In this document: positions 38,339 to 46,513 of the stretch, piece by piece | Numbering within the stretch: the stretch's first letter is position 1 | Layout of the letters: each line of letters starts with the position of its first letter | Translations under genes and position numbers: made by a program | Notes under the pieces: generated by a model | What the model saw: the letters and a program-made list of their open reading frames with translations, nothing else | Database searches by the model: none | Told to the model about the DNA's origin: nothing | DNA from: Microbacterium arabinogalactanolyticum | Lineage (GTDB): Bacteria > Actinomycetota > Actinomycetes > Actinomycetales > Microbacteriaceae | Assembly (NCBI RefSeq): GCF_030268005.1 | Contig: NZ_BRZC01000007.1 | Location: forward strand, 1,077,611-1,141,610 | DNA length: 64,000 bases | Direction of reading: 5' to 3'

Positions 38339-39439
38339 ATGAACCGCCGGCCGGCTTCGATCGCGAGCCTCGCAGTGAGCGCCGCGCTGCTGGCCGGATG
38401 CTCCGCGGCATCCGCTCCGATCGAGGCCGTGACCGTCGCGGATGCGCCGACCGCGATCGGCGTCTCGGACGGTGATCTGTGGCCGAGCTGCTGGTCGGAC
38501 GACGGTGCGCTGTACGCCGCGAACGGCGACGGCGCGGGCTTCGGCAGCACGTTCAGCGACATCGTGATGAACCGGATCACCGGAACCCCGGCATCCGACG
38601 ACCTGGAGGGCGAAGGGCTCGTGTCCGGCGACGCCCTCGGCCAGGTCTGGACGGATGCAGAGGGGTACACCCGCAAGCCGACCGGGATGCTGTGCACGGG
38701 CCGCGCCCTGTACCTGGCCGTCCAGGATCTCGCACCCGACTTCAACGCGGCCCCGAACGCGACGATCGCCCGCAGCGACGACCACGGCAGGACGTGGAGT
38801 TGGGACCACTCGGCGCCGATGTTCGAGGACGGCGTCTTCACCACCGTCTGGTTCGCCGACTACGGCGAGGATGCCGAGCGCCGTCCCGACAAGGATTACG
38901 TCTACGCGTACGGACTCGACGGCAACTGGCGCGACTCGTTCACTGATATCGTGCCCGACCCGACCGAGCTGTTCCTCGCACGCGTCCCCGTCGCCTCGGT
39001 GCAGGACCGCTCGACGTGGGAGTTCTACGCAGGCGCACCGGGCGCCTCCGAGGCCACCTGGGCGCACGACATCGCTGCGAAGAAGCCGGTGCTCGTCGAC
39101 GACCGGCGCACCGCCCACGGAATGAGCGTGATCTCGCAGGGCGGGGTCACGTACCTGCCGAAGCACGACCGCTATCTCTACACCTCGTGGACCGAGTACA
39201 CGTTCGAGTTCTACGAGTCACCGCAGCCCTGGGGACCGTGGACGCCCGTGCTCTCCGAGGACTTCGGCACGTACCCGTGGCAGGCGGATCGCATCGGCGG
39301 CTACGCGACGACCGTGCCGTCGAAGTTCGTCTCGGATGACGAGAAGACGGCCTGGGTGCAGTCGAACGTCTGCCCCTGCGCGCCGGCGGGCGTCACGTCG
39401 TACTGGTTCGGGCTGAGGCAGATGACGCTCCCGGGCTGA
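38339..39439 (+). CDS. Secreted lipoprotein, predicted beta-propeller related to DUF4185
   Basis: 366 aa. A signal peptide with lipobox LLAGC (Cys near residue 21) indicates a membrane-anchored extracellular protein. The mature part resembles five-bladed propeller hydrolases, with DLWPSCWSDDGALYAANGDGAGFG (Asp residues spaced like the GH183 pair), ARSDDHGRTWSWD and ESPQPWGPWTPV blades, and two Cys near the C-terminus (NVCPCAP). It is more divergent than the three other DUF4185-like proteins in this locus. It may bind or cleave arabinan at the cell surface. The ATG follows the SDR stop by one base. Confidence 0.75.
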   Translation: MNRRPASIASLAVSAALLAGCSAASAPIEAVTVADAPTAIGVSDGDLWPSCWSDDGALYAANGDGAGFGSTFSDIVMNRITGTPASDDLEGEGLVSGDALGQVWTDAEGYTRKPTGMLCTGRALYLAVQDLAPDFNAAPNATIARSDDHGRTWSWDHSAPMFEDGVFTTVWFADYGEDAERRPDKDYVYAYGLDGNWRDSFTDIVPDPTELFLARVPVASVQDRSTWEFYAGAPGASEATWAHDIAAKKPVLVDDRRTAHGMSVISQGGVTYLPKHDRYLYTSWTEYTFEFYESPQPWGPWTPVLSEDFGTYPWQADRIGGYATTVPSKFVSDDEKTAWVQSNVCPCAPAGVTSYWFGLRQMTLPG

Positions 39440-39492
39440 GCGCCCGGGTCCGCTGAGACGTCGCCGCACGGCGACCTGAGAAAGGAGAGGCA

Positions 39493-41028
39493 ATGACGCC
39501 CCTGAAGAGAATCGTGGCGGGTGCCGCCGCGGCATCCCTCGCGACCGTCGCGTTCGCGGTGGCCGCAGCACCACCACCGGCGGAGGCGACCACGGCACGC
39601 ACACCGGCGACCGTCGTCGAGAAGCTGACCGGGCCTGATGCCCCGAACAACACCTGGGGTCGCTGGGACATCAAGGCCACCGATCTCGGCATCATGTGGG
39701 ACGACGGCGCAGGGCATGTGCTCACGGCTTTCGGCGACACGTTCGGCAACTCCTGGACCGGCCCCGGCGGCGGCGCGCCGCCCAACGGCAACTGGCGCAG
39801 CAACGTGCTGGTGCGCTCCAGCGACGGCGACCTCGCCGACGGGATGCTGTTCGACTGGGCGGCCCAGGGGCCGCAGGGCGTCGCACGCGAGATCATCCCG
39901 TCGAAGAAGATCAACGGTGTCGAGATCACCACGATCCCCACGACCGGCATCTCGGTCGGCAAGCGGCAGTACCTCGGGTTCATGTCCGTGAAGCAGTGGG
40001 GCCCGCCGGGTGTGTGGGACACGAACTTCGCCGGCATCGCGTACTCGGATGACGGCGGGGGCACCTGGAAGGTGTCGGACACGCGGTGGGAGAACGCCGA
40101 CGGACACGACCCCTTCCAGATGCAGGCCTGGGTGCAGAAGGGCGGCACGATCTATGTCTTCGGCACGCAGAACGGGCGCAACGGCCCAGCATCCGTGGCC
40201 AAGGTGCCCGCGTCGAAACTGCTGGACAAGTCGGCCTTCCGGTACTGGAACGGCACGGACTGGAGCCGGAAGGAGTCCGACGCCGTTCCGGTGATGGATG
40301 CTCCGATGAGTGAGATGTCGGTGCAGTACGACGCCTACAGCAAGCGGTTCCTGATGATGACGCTGTCGGGTGAGGACATCATCATGCGCACCGCGACCGC
40401 CCCGGAGGGCCCGTGGACTCCCGCGCAGACCGTGGCGAGCTCCACCGACTACCCCGCTCTGTACGGTGGGTACTTCCACCCGTGGAACAAGGACGGCGAG
40501 ATCTACTTCACGATGTCGCAGTGGAATCCGTACAACGTCTATCTGATGCGCCTGCGCATCGACCGCGACGGGAACATCATCGACCCGAACCTGGTCACGG
40601 ATGCGAGCTTCGAGCGCTCCACGACGCTCGGCGACGGAACGAACGGCACCTGGGCGGCGAAACCGAACTCGGGCATCGACAACGCCCCGGCCGCCGGCTT
40701 CACCGGGGACCACCGCGCGTTCGTCCGGTACAACAGTGGATGGCGGGACATCTGGCAGGACGTGGCCGTCGAACGCGGTGCGAAGTACCGGCTGACCGGG
40801 TTCCTGCGCACCTCGGTGAACAGCGACAACGGGTTCTTCGGCGCCCGGACGCTGGACGGCGTCCCGATCGGCGAGATCAACTTCCACTCCGTCGGCGCCT
40901 GGACCCGGTTCACCGTCGAGTTCGATGCGGGCGACCGCGACGCCGTGCAGGTCTTCGGCGGCGTGTGGACCAACAGTGGCGACATCTGGATGCAGCTGGA
41001 CGACGTCTCGCTGACGAAGGTCCGCTGA
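39493..41028 (+). CDS. Secreted GH183 (DUF4185)-type endo-D-arabinanase with C-terminal carbohydrate-binding domain
   Basis: 511 aa. A Sec signal peptide (about residues 1-33, ending near PPPAEA) is followed by the DUF4185 propeller. It has ATDLGIMWDDGAGHVL and AFGDTFG, where two Asp residues 18 apart are the likely catalytic pair, then NGNWRSNVLVRS and WGPPGVWDTNFAGIAYSDDGG. From about residue 365 a beta-sandwich resembling CBM4/9 (LVTDASFERST ... WMQLDDVSLTKV) is fused. It should cut D-arabinan outside the cell into importable oligosaccharides. The ribosome binding site is AAAGGAGAGG. Confidence 0.85.
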   Translation: MTPLKRIVAGAAAASLATVAFAVAAAPPPAEATTARTPATVVEKLTGPDAPNNTWGRWDIKATDLGIMWDDGAGHVLTAFGDTFGNSWTGPGGGAPPNGNWRSNVLVRSSDGDLADGMLFDWAAQGPQGVAREIIPSKKINGVEITTIPTTGISVGKRQYLGFMSVKQWGPPGVWDTNFAGIAYSDDGGGTWKVSDTRWENADGHDPFQMQAWVQKGGTIYVFGTQNGRNGPASVAKVPASKLLDKSAFRYWNGTDWSRKESDAVPVMDAPMSEMSVQYDAYSKRFLMMTLSGEDIIMRTATAPEGPWTPAQTVASSTDYPALYGGYFHPWNKDGEIYFTMSQWNPYNVYLMRLRIDRDGNIIDPNLVTDASFERSTTLGDGTNGTWAAKPNSGIDNAPAAGFTGDHRAFVRYNSGWRDIWQDVAVERGAKYRLTGFLRTSVNSDNGFFGARTLDGVPIGEINFHSVGAWTRFTVEFDAGDRDAVQVFGGVWTNSGDIWMQLDDVSLTKVR

Positions 41029-41035
41029 GCATGAC

Positions 41036-41068
41036 GCGGTGGGAGGGCCGCGCGGGCCCTCCCACCGC
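41036..41068 (+). terminator. Strong hairpin after the GH183 gene
   Basis: A 14-bp perfect stem (41036-41049 with 41055-41068) and a 5-base loop start seven bases after the stop codon. It probably ends the GH172 operon, or attenuates read-through into the next three genes. Confidence 0.8.
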
Positions 41069-41093
41069 ACCCACGACGCAGAAGGAGCAGATC

Positions 41094-41669
41094 ATGACGC
41101 AGAGGTTCGCGTTCCACGTGGTGACAGACAAGCCGATGCATGTGGGTCAGCAGATCGTGTTCGACGAGGTCAATCGAAGCGGGGTCTGGCGCCGTGTGCA
41201 GGAACGCGCCCCTGAGGTCGCTCGGATCTATGCGGATGCCGCATCCGACAGGCCGGTTGAGTTCGATCACCATCTCGCCGTCGCCTTCCGAGAATTGGCC
41301 ATGGAAGACGTGCGAGCAGAGGAGTTCCCCGATTATCCGTCGAGGCGCAGCAGCCTCTACGTATCGGGGACACTGGCGGATGCCGAGGGATGGTGCTCGC
41401 TCTTCGTCGACTGGGGCCGCCCGACTTATCAGATTGTGCGCCTCACGATCGACGGTCGATGGTTCAGCGGCGACGCGCGCAACTGCTTCGTGGGCACGGC
41501 GGATCGAGCGACGAATCTTGACCTCGCCAGAAGATACTGGTCGAACGCCGAAAAAGCCGGCGACGGCCAACCGATCTTGGAGACGCTGGTCGACGGGAGG
41601 ATCGAAGTCGTGGAGATCATCCGCACCGTGAACGCGAACCTTTCCCCGTCGGCGTCAGAGGAGCAATGA
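41094..41669 (+). CDS. DUF2441 family protein
   Basis: 191 aa. It opens with FHVVTDKPMHVGQQIVFDE, continues with AFRELAMEDVRAEEFPDYPSRRSSLYVS and ends with GRPTYQIVRLTIDGRWFSGDA, NCFVGTADRATNLDLARRYW and LVDGRIEVVEI. This agrees along its length with DUF2441, a family of unknown function seen next to nucleotide kinases and ADP-ribosyl-like enzymes. It is cytoplasmic. The ATG has AGGAG upstream. It starts a three-gene cluster (DUF2441, P-loop NTPase, GNAT) of unknown link to arabinan. Confidence 0.82.
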   Translation: MTQRFAFHVVTDKPMHVGQQIVFDEVNRSGVWRRVQERAPEVARIYADAASDRPVEFDHHLAVAFRELAMEDVRAEEFPDYPSRRSSLYVSGTLADAEGWCSLFVDWGRPTYQIVRLTIDGRWFSGDARNCFVGTADRATNLDLARRYWSNAEKAGDGQPILETLVDGRIEVVEIIRTVNANLSPSASEEQ

Positions 41670-41671
41670 GG

Positions 41672-42217
41672 ATGACCGACTCGAAGCGCACGCGGGGCCT
41701 GATCCTGAATGGAGCATCTGGCGTCGGAAAGTCGCGCACACTGCAGGAACTCGGGGCGCTGCTCGGCGAGAAGGCCGTGGCACACGCGCTCGTCGATCTC
41801 GACTTCCTGACACTGTCGTGGCCCCGACCGCAGGACGATCCGTGGGGCGGACAGGTCGCGCGCGAGAACCTGGCCGCGGTGACCTCGAACTACCGGAGAA
41901 ACGGCATCGAGCGCGTCGTGGTCGCTCACGTGTACACAGATAGGACTCATCTGGACGGCTGCCGAGCAGCTCTCGGAGCGGCATCCGCCGACGAGGCACC
42001 GTTGATCCGGCTGCGAGCCTCGCGCGCTGTGGTCGAACAGAGACTCCGCGCCCGGCACGCCGCGGACGCCCCGTGGGAACTGGACGGGTTCCTCGCCGGG
42101 CACGACGCCCTCACCCACGCCCTCGATGCGGCGGACCTCGACGATCACATCATCGATGTCGATGGCCTGGACCCTCGAGCGGTCGCCGAGCGCGTCATCG
42201 AAGCGGCAGGATGGTGA
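41672..42217 (+). CDS. P-loop kinase-like NTPase
   Basis: 181 aa. Walker A is GASGVGKS near residue 14, followed by a kinase-like core with VDLDFLTLSWPRPQDD and HVYTDRTHLDGC, and a lid-like RLRASRAVVEQRLRARH. This is the architecture of small adenylylsulfate/shikimate-like kinases. The substrate is unknown. The ATG at 41672 keeps an eight-base spacing to GAGGAG; an ATG at 41666 overlaps the upstream stop but sits too close to the ribosome binding site. It is followed after four bases by the GNAT gene. Confidence 0.8.
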   Translation: MTDSKRTRGLILNGASGVGKSRTLQELGALLGEKAVAHALVDLDFLTLSWPRPQDDPWGGQVARENLAAVTSNYRRNGIERVVVAHVYTDRTHLDGCRAALGAASADEAPLIRLRASRAVVEQRLRARHAADAPWELDGFLAGHDALTHALDAADLDDHIIDVDGLDPRAVAERVIEAAGW

Positions 42218-42221
42218 CGGC

Positions 42222-42725
42222 ATGACGGACATCTCCCTTGCGGATGCGGAGCCCGCAGACATCACCGGGCTCGCTGACGCGTTCCGCGACTGGCCCAAGC
42301 CGGCCGCGCTCTTCGAGCACTACCTCGATGAGCGGCGAGCCGGCCGGATCGACGTGCTGGTCGCGCGACGGGACGAGAGCCCGGCCGGATACTGCCTGAT
42401 CATCTGGGAATCCGCATATCCTCCCTTCCGAGAAGCGGGCATCCCGGAGATCTCCGACCTCAACGTCCTGCACGCGCACCGCGGTGCAGGGCTCGGTCGC
42501 CGGCTGCTCGACGAGGCGGAGAGGTGCATCGCGACGAGAGCGGGCACCGCCGGCCTTCGCGTGGGTCTGTATGCCGATTACGGCATCGCGCAGCAGATGT
42601 ACGCGCGCCGGGGGTATCTGCCCGATGGCCGCGGCGTCAGCATCGACGGGGAGCCGGTGCCGCCGGGCACCATGATCGCGCTCGATGACGAACCGGTCCT
42701 CGCACTCACCAGGGCACTGAGATGA
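42222..42725 (+). CDS. GNAT-family N-acetyltransferase
   Basis: 167 aa. The acetyl-CoA pyrophosphate loop is HRGAGLGRRLLDEAE near residue 88, preceded by the beta-strand EISDLNVL and followed by VGLYADYGIAQQMYARRGYLPDG, the usual C-terminal GNAT block. It should transfer an acetyl group to an amine of unknown substrate. It is the last gene of the DUF2441/P-loop/GNAT cluster and ends before a hairpin terminator. Confidence 0.9.
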   Translation: MTDISLADAEPADITGLADAFRDWPKPAALFEHYLDERRAGRIDVLVARRDESPAGYCLIIWESAYPPFREAGIPEISDLNVLHAHRGAGLGRRLLDEAERCIATRAGTAGLRVGLYADYGIAQQMYARRGYLPDGRGVSIDGEPVPPGTMIALDDEPVLALTRALR

Positions 42726-42807
42726 CGCCGACTGTCCCTCGTGTGGTCTTTCGAGCGCTTCGCGGCGGAACCCCCGATACCGGTGCCTGATCGGGATGGT
42801 TCGGGTC

Positions 42808-42840
42808 CGCCGGGCCGGCTCTGCCTGAGCCGGCCCGGCG
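42808..42840. terminator. Bidirectional hairpin terminator
   Basis: CGCCGGGCCGGCT (42808-42820) pairs with AGCCGGCCCGGCG (42828-42840) across a seven-base loop, between the convergent GNAT and DUF4185 genes. Confidence 0.8.
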
Positions 42841-42855
42841 CACGTGACGTCGCAG

Positions 42856-43965
42856 TTACGCCAGGCCCTGCACCCGGAACTGCTCGGAGTGGTACACGCT
42901 GCTGTTGCCGGTGTTCCACTGACTGACGCTCAGATGCAGGTCGCCCAGAGTGGACCCGGGGATGATGTAGCCGCCGTAGAGCTGCGCGACGTGCGTGGCA
43001 TCCTCCGACCCCCAGCTGCCGCCCCACAGCAGGGTCGTCTTCGCAGCCGTGTAGAGGTTGTCGGTCGGCGTGTTCAGCACCATCGCGTCGATCCGGTAGT
43101 CGGCCGCGTTGAACCACGTGAGGATCCACTTGCCGCCCAGCGGTCGCAGGCACATCTCGCCGAACTTGCCTGGCAGCACCTCGGTGGCGGGCTTCCCCCA
43201 GCCCCACGACCCATTCGCGAATCCCCACGGCTCATAGGCGGACAGCTGCGTCATCTGGCTCGATGCCACGCGGTACAGCACGATTCCCTTGTCACGCTGG
43301 AACCCCGTCCCGTAGCTGTAGACGTAGCCGTCGTTGCCCAGACCCCAGGTGATGCACTGGAAGCGCCCGCCCGCCATGTCCGCCGGGAACTTCAGCCCGG
43401 TGTGGAACCAGGTGGCTCCGCTGTCGTCGGATGCCCACAGCTCGGTCCATCGCACCATGCCGAATTCCGGACCGTTGACGATGGCATGCAGGTACATCCG
43501 CGATCCGATGGTGATGACATCCGAGGGGATGACCGTCTTGAAGTAGGCGTCATGCGGGTAGTACCAGAGCTGCGGGGCCACGCCGGTCGTCGCTGTCCCG
43601 GCGCCGGCGCATCCGTTGAACGTCACGCCCGCCGTCAGATTCGTCGTCGACGAGTACAGGGCCACGGGTGAGCGCCAGTTCGCACCGCCGACGTGATCGG
43701 CCCAGGTGTCGCCGAACACGAAGAGCAAGCGCCCGTCGGGGGTGCGCGCCGGGATGCCCAGGTCGGTCGCCCCGACGCCGTACTGCACGCTCGTCTGGGT
43801 GCCCGCCAGCACCTTCAGCCGAGTGACGGTCAGGGGCCCGGCGGCCGACGCAGCCGGTGCGGCCGTGATGCCGACGGCGGATGCCGCGCCCACCGCCCCC
43901 GCAGCGAGAGCACCCTGCAGCAGTGCGCGACGACTCATCCATGGTTGGCGGTACTGCTCGGTCAT
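42856..43965 (-). CDS. Tat-exported DUF4185 (GH183-like) protein
   Basis: 369 aa. The N-terminus has a twin-arginine signal (SRRALLQGALAAGAVGAA), so it is exported folded. The DUF4185 core shows ATDLGIPARTPDGRLLFVFGDTWA with the Asp pair 18 apart, GANWRSPVALYSS, RWTELWASDDSGATW and a final blade GGYIIPGSTLGDLHLSVSQWNTGN. It is a candidate second endo-D-arabinanase. It is the last gene of the ABC transporter operon, 28 bases after a P-loop NTPase gene, with a GAAGGAG ribosome binding site. Confidence 0.82.
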   Translation of the reverse strand: MTEQYRQPWMSRRALLQGALAAGAVGAASAVGITAAPAASAAGPLTVTRLKVLAGTQTSVQYGVGATDLGIPARTPDGRLLFVFGDTWADHVGGANWRSPVALYSSTTNLTAGVTFNGCAGAGTATTGVAPQLWYYPHDAYFKTVIPSDVITIGSRMYLHAIVNGPEFGMVRWTELWASDDSGATWFHTGLKFPADMAGGRFQCITWGLGNDGYVYSYGTGFQRDKGIVLYRVASSQMTQLSAYEPWGFANGSWGWGKPATEVLPGKFGEMCLRPLGGKWILTWFNAADYRIDAMVLNTPTDNLYTAAKTTLLWGGSWGSEDATHVAQLYGGYIIPGSTLGDLHLSVSQWNTGNSSVYHSEQFRVQGLA

Positions 43966-43993
43966 GCTCGACTCCTTCGTCGTGAGGTCGGCT

Positions 43994-44605
43994 TCAGCGG
44001 CCTCTTGGTTCGGCCGACGCTACGTCGGCCAGGTTCTCCCTCGCCCATGCCTCGATCTGCTCGGCGACCTCTCCGGCCGAGAGTGCATCGGTGTCCAGCA
44101 CCGTCACCGGCCAGCGCGGATCGTCCCCGCTCAGCGTCTCCCAGCGCGACCAGTCCATCGCCACCGGCGTGTCCACGCGGATGACCTCCGGCGCGTGCTG
44201 CGGATCCTCCGAGTGGCGCCGGAACCACTGTCCGAACCGCAGGTGGTGTACGAGCGAGTCGGCTGGTTCGCCCCGGCCGATCAGGCGCGCCTCCTGCACC
44301 TGCGGTGATGCCGCCAGCACGCAGATCGCGATCCCGTCGAGCTGCTCGGCGGACGGCACGGCGAGCAGCTCACCGGGCGGCACCTGGCCGAACAGCAGCA
44401 CGTGCTCGCCCCGCGACTGGGCCTCGAGGGCGAAACGGACCCACCGCTCGGTGGCGTCGTGACGCCAGGCCGTGTCCGCGCCATCGGGCACGCCGATCGA
44501 ATCGAACTCGACGCGGATCACGGGAGTCCCGAAGTCGACCTCGCGCAGCAGATCGAGGGCGGTCGACTTGCCCGTCCCGCTCGCGCCCGTCACCGACAGC
44601 AGCAT
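43994..44605 (-). CDS. P-loop NTPase/kinase-like protein in the sugar ABC operon
   Basis: 203 aa. Walker A is TGASGTGKST at residues 6-15, and the start resembles adenylate- and gluconate-kinase-like proteins. HLRFGQWFRRHSEDPQHAPEVI forms a lid-like segment. It is cytoplasmic. It lies between the sugar permease gene (13 bases) and the DUF4185 gene (28 bases) in one operon, so it is expected to be co-regulated with arabinan import. It could phosphorylate a sugar or nucleotide; nothing in the sequence fixes the substrate. It is not the transporter ATPase, since it lacks an ABC signature. Confidence 0.78.
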   Translation of the reverse strand: MLLSVTGASGTGKSTALDLLREVDFGTPVIRVEFDSIGVPDGADTAWRHDATERWVRFALEAQSRGEHVLLFGQVPPGELLAVPSAEQLDGIAICVLAASPQVQEARLIGRGEPADSLVHHLRFGQWFRRHSEDPQHAPEVIRVDTPVAMDWSRWETLSGDDPRWPVTVLDTDALSAGEVAEQIEAWARENLADVASAEPRGR

Positions 44606-44618
44606 CCTGGTCCTCCGC

Positions 44619-45518
44619 TCACTTGAGTCCGGCCATCTTGATGTTCCCGATGATCTGGCGCTGGAAGATGAGGAAGAGGATCACGACCGGAGCCGCGGCA
44701 AGGACCGATCCCGCCATCAGCAGGCCGAGCTCGGTGCTCCGCTCGGAGCGGAACGTGGCGAGATACTGCTGCACCACGAAGCGCTCAGGGGTCGTGATCG
44801 TCATGATCGGCCACACGTAGGAGTTCCAGTAGGCCAGGAAGGCGGTGATCCCCATCACGACGAACGGCGGCTTCGACAGGGGCAGGAAGATGCGCCAGAA
44901 GATCTGGAAGCGGCCGCATCCGTCGAGCATGGCCGCCTCCTCCAGGCTGGCCGGGATGTTCAGATAGAACTGCCGGATGAAGAACACCGCTCCCGCGCTC
45001 GCAGCCCCCGGGATCACGAGCACCGCGAGCGTGTCGAGCATCGACAGGCGCGTGACCACGATGAAGCTCGTCAGCAGGATCGTCATGCCCGGGATGAACA
45101 TGGTCGTGATGACCGCAACCCACAGCGTGCGCTGGAACCGGAAGTTGAGGCGCGCGAACGCGTACGCCGCGAGCGAGTTCACGGTCAGGCTCAGCACCGT
45201 GAAGAGCACGGCGCCGAGGAACGTCCACAGCATCGTTCGCGTGAACGTCGGGTCGGCGAGGATCTGCGCGTAGTTCTGCCAGCGCCACACCTCGGGGAAG
45301 AACTGGAACGGCGTCGAGACGACCTCGGTCTTGGACTTGAAGCCCGCGATCACCATCCAGGCGAGCGGGAAGAGCGCGGCGACGAGGAAGATCAGGCCGA
45401 CGACGACCTTTCCGGCCAGCGCGAGCCAGCCGCCCGACGTCCGCGGCAGTTTCGACCGGCCGGAGGGCTCCTTGCCCGCGAGCACGATACGGGTGGTCTC
45501 ACCCTGCATGACGGCCAT
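44619..45518 (-). CDS. Carbohydrate ABC transporter permease (MalG type)
   Basis: 299 aa with six helices. The cytoplasmic EAA loop reads EEAAMLDGCGRFQIFWRIFLPLSKP. It should form the membrane channel with the preceding MalF-type subunit. Its ATG overlaps the upstream stop by one base (TGATG). No ATP-binding subunit is encoded nearby, as is normal for actinobacterial sugar importers that share a multi-sugar ATPase. The substrate is probably an arabino-oligosaccharide by context. Confidence 0.93.
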   Translation of the reverse strand: MAVMQGETTRIVLAGKEPSGRSKLPRTSGGWLALAGKVVVGLIFLVAALFPLAWMVIAGFKSKTEVVSTPFQFFPEVWRWQNYAQILADPTFTRTMLWTFLGAVLFTVLSLTVNSLAAYAFARLNFRFQRTLWVAVITTMFIPGMTILLTSFIVVTRLSMLDTLAVLVIPGAASAGAVFFIRQFYLNIPASLEEAAMLDGCGRFQIFWRIFLPLSKPPFVVMGITAFLAYWNSYVWPIMTITTPERFVVQQYLATFRSERSTELGLLMAGSVLAAAPVVILFLIFQRQIIGNIKMAGLK

Positions 45519-46444
45519 CAGTCGACCAGCCTCTCGGAGTTGACGAACTTGAACACGAGGGCCGAGACGGAGCCCAGGACGACGAACAGCAGCAGTGCTG
45601 CAGCGATCGAGTAGCCGACGTTGATGTCGTTGCGGAAGTGGTTGAAGATGAACAGGTTCGGCAGTGTGGTCGAATCCAGGGGCCCGCCGCCGGTCATGAC
45701 GAGGGGGAGCTCGAACTGCTGGATCGCCGCGACGAACCCGGTCACGAGCAGGTAGAGGAAGACGTTCTTCATCTGCGGGATGGTGATGTAGAAGGTCTTC
45801 TGCCACCAGCCGGCGCCCTCCATCGCCGCCGCCTCGTAGTACTCGGTCGGGATGTCGACCATCGCGGCGACCATGATGAGCGAGGTCAGGCCCATGCCCA
45901 GCCAGACGGCCGGAATCGCGATCGCCAGGAGCGCCCAGGCGGGATCGCCGATCCACGCGATCGGATCGATGCCGAAAGCGCCGAGGAAGGCGTTGAGCAG
46001 ACCGCCGGAGTAGTCGTAGATCAGCACGAAGATGATCGACGTGATCACGCCCGAGATGATGGTCGGGACGTAGATGCTGACCTTGAGGATGCTGGCGAAG
46101 CGGCGCGACACCGCGACGACCAGGCTGGAGAACAGGTACGCCAGCACGAGCATCGGCGGCACGGTCATCAGCACGAACACGAAGCCACGGCCGATCGTCG
46201 CGATGAACAGGGGGTCGCTCAGCACGTCGGTGAAGTTCTTGAACCCGACGAACACGGGCTCCTTGTAGAAGCTCCAGTCCTGGAAGGACAGGAACCCCGC
46301 GTAGAAGGCCGGCCAGATCACGAAGATCCCCAGCAGGATCAGCACCGGCGCGAGCATCAGCAGCGCGAGCTTGGTGTCCCTGTAGCGGTAGCGGTCATGG
46401 CGCTGACGCTGTTGGCGCCGCACGCCCCTCTCGGCGGTGGTCAT
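45518..46444 (-). CDS. Carbohydrate ABC transporter permease (MalF type)
   Basis: 308 aa with six helices, a basic N-terminal tail (RRQQRQRHDRYRYRD) and the EAA loop EYYEAAAMEGAGWWQKTFYITIPQ. It partners the MalG-type subunit it overlaps. It follows the binding-protein gene after a strong intercistronic hairpin at 46472-46503. Confidence 0.93.
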   Translation of the reverse strand: MTTAERGVRRQQRQRHDRYRYRDTKLALLMLAPVLILLGIFVIWPAFYAGFLSFQDWSFYKEPVFVGFKNFTDVLSDPLFIATIGRGFVFVLMTVPPMLVLAYLFSSLVVAVSRRFASILKVSIYVPTIISGVITSIIFVLIYDYSGGLLNAFLGAFGIDPIAWIGDPAWALLAIAIPAVWLGMGLTSLIMVAAMVDIPTEYYEAAAMEGAGWWQKTFYITIPQMKNVFLYLLVTGFVAAIQQFELPLVMTGGGPLDSTTLPNLFIFNHFRNDINVGYSIAAALLLFVVLGSVSALVFKFVNSERLVD

Positions 46445-46471
46445 CGGTGGTCCCGTCCTGTCGGCATGGTT

Positions 46472-46503
46472 CCGGGAGCCGGCGCCAGTCGGCCGGCTCC
46501 CGG
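46472..46503 (-). terminator. Intercistronic hairpin after the binding-protein gene
   Basis: CCGGGAGCCGGC (46472-46483) pairs with GCCGGCTCCCGG (46492-46503), eight-base loop. Placed between binding-protein and permease genes, it probably protects or partly terminates the message so that the binding protein is made in excess. Confidence 0.7.
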
Positions 46504-46513
46504 ATCTCGGATG

